In this document: positions 20,292-23,037 of the stretch, in pieces | How positions within the stretch are numbered: the first letter of the stretch is position 1 | Layout of the letters: the number at the start of each line of letters is the position of its first letter | DNA from: a virus | Virus record (IMG/VR): IMGVR_UViG_3300031862_000046 | Span: 1-23,037 of that record | Direction: 5' to 3' (one strand) | DNA: 23,037 bases | Notes under the pieces: model-generated | Told to the model about the DNA's origin: nothing | The model's database searches: none | The model's input: only the letters and a program-made list of their open reading frames with translations | Position numbers and translations under genes: made by a program

Positions 20292-21028
20292 TTGTCACTC
20301 TCCTCGTTTAAGATTTTGCCGATTATATCGGCTAGGATTTCGAGGACGCGACGCGCATCCGCCCACGCCGCCGGCACCAGGTTTTGCAGCCGTTCGACGT
20401 GGAAGCGGATGGCGTTACAGATAGGACGCTCTAGAAGACTGGGTGTCTCGCTTTCTGCGGCTCGCTCCACGCGGGCGGGTATCTCTCTTTTTTCGGATCG
20501 CTCTATTATGATGGGTGTCTCTTGCGCAGCGGTTCGCTCTCTCGTGCCGGATATCTCAGTCTCTTCGGCTTCTTCTTCTGTCGATTCCATGCGAATCATG
20601 CCCTGGTCGATGCGTTCCGCATGCTCCGTGGTCAGCCGCAAGAGTTTGCGGGCTTCGCTCTTTGAGAAGCCCAATTCCCGCGTAAGGCGCATATAGAGCG
20701 CCCCGATCTGCCCAATAGTGTAGTTGCGAGCATTCTTGATGTTGCTCTCGATGGCAACAGTGAATCTTGATGATTCGTCTGGGCAGTCGGCGACGGCGAC
20801 CTTGATCTCCTCGTCATGGCCGTTGAAAGCTCGCGCCCAAGCCTCATGCCGGTCAAATCCGTCGAGCAGAAGATAGCGATCACCGGCCTTGCACACAATC
20901 ATAGGCGGTGGATATTCGCCGAGACCGATCAGCTCTACGATCCTGTTGATATCCTCGGGATTGGTGGGCCGCGTTTTGTAATGCTCGTTTGCTTCGATCT
21001 CACTGAATCGGATGATCTGCTCTATCAT
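20288..21028 (-). CDS. ParB-like (ParB/Srx fold) protein carrying TIGR-like array 2
   Basis: A 246-aa protein with GGAGG 5 nt before its ATG. The N-terminal 110 residues follow the ParB/Srx pattern: a strand with RFSEIEANEHYKTRP, then a conserved pocket with YPPPMIVCKAGDRYLLLDGF and the DRHEAW motif. A helical part with LTRELGFSKSEARKLLRL suggests a DNA-binding helix-turn-helix. Residues 152-202 are encoded by array 2 (ERT, ETP, ERS, EIP, ERA, ETP). A short helical C-terminus follows. ParB-fold proteins bind CTP or act as nucleases; which applies is not visible. Linkage to tas may be functional. Confidence 0.75.
   Translation of the reverse strand: MIEQIIRFSEIEANEHYKTRPTNPEDINRIVELIGLGEYPPPMIVCKAGDRYLLLDGFDRHEAWARAFNGHDEEIKVAVADCPDESSRFTVAIESNIKNARNYTIGQIGALYMRLTRELGFSKSEARKLLRLTTEHAERIDQGMIRMESTEEEAEETEISGTRERTAAQETPIIIERSEKREIPARVERAAESETPSLLERPICNAIRFHVERLQNLVPAAWADARRVLEILADIIGKILNEESDK
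20423..20575 (-). repeat. TIGR-like array 2 (inside the ParB-like gene)
   Basis: An 18-nt half-period array like array 1 but with diverged repeats. On the plus strand, GGNTCGCTC at 20459, 20495 and 20531 (degenerate copies at 20423 and 20567) alternates with GGGTGTCTC, GGGTATCTC, GGGTGTCTC and GGATATCTC at 20441, 20477, 20513 and 20549. Eight 9-nt spacers lie between. It is in frame with the ParB-like protein. Confidence 0.8.
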
Positions 21029-21037
21029 GGCTCCTCC

Positions 21038-21787
21038 TTAAGAACGCTCGCTTGACACGGGTGACTCGATTTTTTTGGCTCGCTCCAAGCTCGTGGGTGA
21101 CTCGATTTCCATGGCTCGCTCACAATCCGTGGGTGACTCTATACATGTGGCTCGCTCATAGCTCCTGGGTGACTCTTGACTTTTGGCTCGCTCATTAATG
21201 ACGGGTAACTCCGGCTCCATGGCTCGCTCGTATGTATTGGGTAACTCTTTAGGCATGGCTCGCTCCTCTCGTCTGGGTGACTCCTTCGCGATGGCTCGCT
21301 CACTACGCGTGGGTGATTCTACTAAGCTGGCTCGCTCAGTTATTTTGGGTGACTCTTTTAACATGGCTCGCTCGTGTGCCTTGGGTGACTCCGCCACATT
21401 GGCTCGCTCGCATTGCCTGGGTGACTCGTCTATGCCGGCTCGCTCATTTTTAGTGGGTGACTCTTCTAAAGTGGCTCGCTCGCAAACCATGGGTGACTCT
21501 TTCATGCCGGCTCGCTCGATCAAGATGGGTGACTCTGGGTTCCTGGCTCGCTCATCTACGATGGGTAACTCTTTCAGAATGGCTCGCTCATATTTTTTGG
21601 GTGACTTAAATCCTCTGGCTCTCACTAAATGCGTATTCCCATCAGGCGTGTTGAACCATAGCGCCAATTCGCCATCCGGCAGCCGCGTAAAGCAATCCAT
21701 CAGGCTGCGCTTGCCGGCGCAGGGCCGGATGGCGCCATGGCGACGGCGGGCCCTGCGAATGAGCCGAGCTCTCCAATCATTGGCCAT
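21038..21787 (-). CDS. Short phage protein fused in frame to TIGR-like array 1
   Basis: The ATG at 21787 overlaps the end of the ribbon-helix-helix gene and has GGAG-like bases upstream. Residues 1-54 form a small phage-type domain: a basic helix (ANDWRARLIRRARRRHG) followed by a DCFTRLPDGELALWFNTPDG beta-hairpin. From residue 55 to the stop (249 aa in all) the protein is array 1 read as 12-residue units, Glu-Arg-Ala-x3-Glu-Ser-Pro-x3, repeated 16 times. The unit codons are constant (GAG CGA GCC) while the x residues vary freely. The array part is unlikely to be a folded domain. The frame may exist only to keep the operon translated. Confidence 0.6.
   Translation of the reverse strand: MANDWRARLIRRARRRHGAIRPCAGKRSLMDCFTRLPDGELALWFNTPDGNTHLVRARGFKSPKKYERAILKELPIVDERARNPESPILIERAGMKESPMVCERATLEESPTKNERAGIDESPRQCERANVAESPKAHERAMLKESPKITERASLVESPTRSERAIAKESPRREERAMPKELPNTYERAMEPELPVINERAKSQESPRSYERATCIESPTDCERAMEIESPTSLERAKKIESPVSSERS
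21041..21625 (-). repeat. TIGR-like array 1: 32 nine-nt spacers in a 36-bp period
   Basis: The plus-strand unit is GGCTCGCTC, N9, GGGTGACTC, N9. GGCTCGCTC is identical in 15 consecutive copies, 36 nt apart from 21077 to 21581, with degenerate copies at the ends (21041, 21617). GGGTGACTC occurs 16 times from 21059 to 21599; five copies differ by one transition (GGGTAACTC at 21203, 21239 and 21563; GGGTGATTC at 21311; GGGTGACTT at 21599). All 32 spacers are exactly 9 nt and distinct, although nearly all end in T (C in a few) before GG. The 36-nt period equals the reported length of mature tigRNAs with two spacers. Orientation of the guide transcript is not certain; the operon is transcribed on the minus strand. 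Confidence 0.9.
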
Positions 21788-21962
21788 CGCCGCCCGCCTT
21801 CTCTCCAGCCTGCCGCCGTTCATATTCGGCCAATCCGAGGCCGACGAGGATCTCCGCCTGCCTGCCAATCCCCCGGTTCTCGCTTTTGGCGATCTTGAGC
21901 ACCCGCGCGCGGAGCTTGGCCGGTAAGCGCACCGGAATGTAGCTATATTTTCTGCCGCTCAT
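21777..21962 (-). CDS. Ribbon-helix-helix (Arc/CopG-type) regulator, first gene of the early operon
   Basis: A 61-aa protein. The N-terminal strand (YSYIPVRLPAKLRARVLKIA) and the helix that follows (IGRQAEILVGLGLAEYERR) match the ribbon-helix-helix layout. The start lies 8 nt after the -10 box of a strong promoter, so the message may be leaderless. A palindromic operator sits in the promoter spacer, and its twin lies at the divergent promoter, so this protein is a good candidate to control both. The end overlaps the array-fusion gene. Confidence 0.82.
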   Translation of the reverse strand: MSGRKYSYIPVRLPAKLRARVLKIAKSENRGIGRQAEILVGLGLAEYERRQAGEKAGGDGQ

Positions 21963-21970
21963 CAGTCTGG

Positions 21971-21999
21971 AGTATAGTCCACACTTGTGGTCTTGTCAA
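21971..21999 (-). promoter_or_regulatory. Early leftward promoter with operator
   Basis: Minus strand: -35 TTGACA (21999-21994), 17-nt spacer, -10 TATACT (21976-21971). The spacer holds the inverted repeat CCACA-CT-TGTGG (21979-21990, plus strand). It drives the whole minus-strand operon down to the helicase as far as can be seen; no other good promoter was noticed inside. Confidence 0.85.
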
Positions 22000-22018
22000 T
22001 ATTTTTTTGGAAAAAAAT

Positions 22019-22051
22019 TTGCAAAGATTTTTAACCATGCTACACTTGTAG
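22019..22051 (+). promoter_or_regulatory. Divergent rightward promoter with matching operator
   Basis: Plus strand: TTGCAA (22019-22024), 16-nt spacer, TACACT (22041-22046). The inverted repeat CTACA-CT-TGTAG (22040-22051) covers the -10 box and matches the leftward operator at 10 of 12 positions. The two centres are 61 bp apart. Confidence 0.6.
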
Positions 22052-22079
22052 TTAGGCGGGAGGGAAAAAGGAGATTAAG

Positions 22080-22355
22080 ATGCCGGTATTGAAAAAGCGG
22101 GCCGCTCTCAGCAAACCGGAAAAAGTCCGCCTCTCCGAGGAGCTAAAAAGGCGCTGCATTGAGGCTTGGGAAAAGTCCAACGATCGAGAAAAACCATTCA
22201 GCGACTTTCTGCGCCGCCTGATCCATATCGGAGTGAATGTCTATGAAAGACAAGTGCTTCCAATTGAAAGCGGAGAGGCTCCGTATGTGGAAAGCTTAAG
22301 CGCATGGAATGGTGTTGAGCGAAGGAGGGCAGAAAGACGCAAACTGGGTTCGTGA
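22080..22355 (+). CDS. Small putative regulator (91 aa), ribbon-helix-helix-like
   Basis: The ATG at 22080 has AAGGAG 6 nt upstream. The product is basic and helical: KPEKVRLSEELKRRCIEAWE followed by REKPFSDFLRRLIHIGVNVY, a pattern seen in ribbon-helix-helix proteins where a strand precedes two helices. The C-terminus (NGVERRRAERRKLGS) is strongly basic. It is transcribed divergently from the early operon with the shared operator motif, so it is a plausible partner or antagonist of the leftward regulator in a lysis-lysogeny switch. The domain call is tentative. Confidence 0.6.
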   Translation: MPVLKKRAALSKPEKVRLSEELKRRCIEAWEKSNDREKPFSDFLRRLIHIGVNVYERQVLPIESGEAPYVESLSAWNGVERRRAERRKLGS

Positions 22356-22447
22356 TGCCTCAACCGGAGGACGGGCCGTCGGCTGGGCGCATCATAGACT
22401 TCAAGAAGGCCCGCGCGGCTCTTTTCTCTAAGGAGGTGAGTTCATGA
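22355..22447 (+). CDS. Tiny coupled protein (30 aa)
   Basis: The ATG overlaps the upstream stop (TGATG at 22353-22357) and the stop overlaps the next ATG. The product contains a GRIIDFKKARAALFSK helix. It has no Shine-Dalgarno of its own, so it would depend on coupling. Function is unknown. Confidence 0.45.
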   Translation: MPQPEDGPSAGRIIDFKKARAALFSKEVSS

Positions 22448-22662
22448 GAGCTACGGTGATCCAAATCGAGCATCGCCAACAGAAAAACGTCGTGGCGGAC
22501 TATCAAAAGAAGCTCGACGAGTTTCTGGCGACTCCCATTAATGGGAAGATTCCGGAGGTGAAGTTCATTACCCAAAGCGAGTTCAGCCCTATGGAAATGG
22601 GAGGCGTCCGCGCGTTCGTCGCGAGCAATCCGCATATCACGTGCACCATTCTTTGGGAATAG
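22444..22662 (+). CDS. Hypothetical small phage protein (72 aa)
   Basis: A very strong ribosome-binding site (AAGGAGGTG, 5 nt before the ATG at 22444) precedes it. The product has an N-terminal strand (MRATVIQIEHRQQKNVVADY), a helix, and a C-terminal segment with GGVRAFVASNPHITCTILWE that could be another beta-alpha-beta layer. I do not recognise it. It is immediately followed by the ribbon-helix-helix gene with no gap. Confidence 0.65.
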   Translation: MRATVIQIEHRQQKNVVADYQKKLDEFLATPINGKIPEVKFITQSEFSPMEMGGVRAFVASNPHITCTILWE

Positions 22663-22863
22663 ATGGCGAGAAGCGAAGAAGCCAAGCCACGCGGCATCCG
22701 CTTTCCTGAGCCGCTGCGCCAGCGGCTGATGCAGCTCGCTGCAGAAACACAGCGCACGTTCAGTGATATGGTGATCTATGCGATACGCAAGGGCTTGGTC
22801 GTCTTAGAACAAGAGGAGCGGGACCGGAAGGCGGGCGAACGGATGCGGCGGCAGCGGGAATGA
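22663..22863 (+). CDS. Ribbon-helix-helix regulator (CopG/Arc-type)
   Basis: A 66-aa protein: an N-terminal strand with RGIRFPEPLRQRLMQLAAET, then helix 2 with FSDMVIYAIRKGLVVLEQEE and a charged tail. The GIRFPEPL strand with its following helices is the standard ribbon-helix-helix pattern. The ATG directly follows the previous stop and has no Shine-Dalgarno of its own, so it is coupled. It is the third small DNA-binding candidate in the switch region. Confidence 0.8.
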   Translation: MARSEEAKPRGIRFPEPLRQRLMQLAAETQRTFSDMVIYAIRKGLVVLEQEERDRKAGERMRRQRE

Positions 22864-22995
22864 GTCCTTGCAAAAGTTCTTGCAGATTTCTGGCTTGGGT
22901 GGCGAACATGGCAAAAAAGGCAAAAAAATAGCCCTTTTCCGGCACAAATGGCCCTTATGTTGGCTAATTTCGCAGTTGGCAACTACTTTGGGCGC
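22864..22995. other. Non-coding att-proximal region
   Basis: About 130 bases between the last gene and the tRNA fragment. It is A/T-richer than the rest, with two TTGCA copies (CTTGCAAAAGTTCTTGCAGA) and A-rich tracts (GGCAAAAAAGGCAAAAAAATAG), as would suit integrase or host-factor arm sites. I see no convincing gene and no clear terminator. Confidence 0.4.
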
Positions 22996-23037
22996 CTGTT
23001 AATCACTAGGTCGGAGGTTCGAGTCCTTCCGGGGGAG
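22996..23037 (+). tRNA. 3' part of a tRNA-Asn (anticodon GTT), probable attachment-site core
   Basis: Anticodon loop CTGTTAA (22996-23002, anticodon GTT), 3' anticodon strand TCACT, variable AGGTC, T-arm GGAGG-TTCGAGT-CCTTC (23013-23029), acceptor CGGGGGA (23030-23036) and discriminator G. The bases 5' of the loop (GGCGC) do not pair with TCACT, and no TCCCCCG acceptor strand lies upstream, so the 5' part is absent. This is the usual structure of the duplicated tRNA end at a prophage boundary. Confidence 0.8.

Noticed and set aside
21041-21625. CRISPR array
   Set aside because: Spacers and repeats are only 9 nt each and two repeat types alternate. CRISPR repeats and spacers are about 25-40 nt and there are no cas genes.
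21183-21926. Plus-strand frame through the array (repeating Ala-Arg-Ser / Gly-Asp-Ser)
   Set aside because: It opens only because the repeats lack stops. It is closed by stops further left in the array, has no ribosome-binding site and opposes the operon.
22925-23037. Complete tRNA-Asn gene
   Set aside because: The 5' acceptor strand is missing and the 5' anticodon strand does not pair, so only the 3' part is present.

Overview
The window looks like the right-hand part of an integrated, GC-rich temperate phage (prophage) of a bacterium. It begins inside a Mu-like contractile-tail gene. It ends on the 3' part of a tRNA-Asn gene whose 5' part is missing, as expected at a prophage attachment-site boundary. 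Strong Shine-Dalgarno sequences and sigma70-type promoters point to a bacterial host, perhaps a proteobacterium, but I cannot name it. No terminase, capsid or integrase gene is visible, so those must lie outside.

Layout. (1) 1-5723, plus strand: late baseplate and tail-fibre genes in phage Mu order (gp44-, gp45-, gp46-, gp47- and gp48-like, then a collar-type fibre and its neighbour), closed by a two-hairpin bidirectional terminator. (2) 5782-7376, minus strand: an independent cassette (XRE regulator plus secreted or lipoprotein-like protein) with its own promoter and operator, typical of a lysogenic-conversion moron. (3) 7407-7772, plus strand: a VRR-NUC nuclease from a divergent promoter. 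(4) 7744-21962, minus strand: one early operon of about 14 kb with nearly every gene overlapping or touching the next. It encodes a ribbon-helix-helix protein, a TIGR-like repeat array, a ParB-like protein, a Nop/IS110-like protein, small genes, YqaJ exonuclease, RecT, an M23 peptidase, primase-helicase, adenine and cytosine DNA methyltransferases, an HNH nuclease and a superfamily II helicase. (5) 22080-22863, plus strand: divergent small genes including another ribbon-helix-helix regulator. (6) 22864-23037: the att/tRNA-Asn end.

The main discovery is at 19425-21625: three arrays with strict 9-9-9-9 architecture (conserved 9-mer, variable 9-nt spacer, second conserved 9-mer, variable 9-nt spacer; 36-bp period). 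They surround a 263-aa protein resembling the Nop / IS110-C-terminal fold. This is the signature of a TIGR-Tas system (tandem interspaced guide RNA array plus Tas protein, 36-nt dual-spacer tigRNAs), here with a nuclease-less Tas (TasA-like). The main array has 32 spacers. A second, diverged array lies inside the ParB-like gene, and a third starts on the stop codon of tas itself. Arrays 1 and 2 stay open in the operon reading frame, which may keep the polycistron translated.

Other notable points: a 163-aa gene apparently overprinted inside the cytosine methyltransferase gene with its own Shine-Dalgarno; matching operators at the divergent early promoters; probable leaderless starts at three promoters; and a string of very small translationally coupled genes (21-55 aa).
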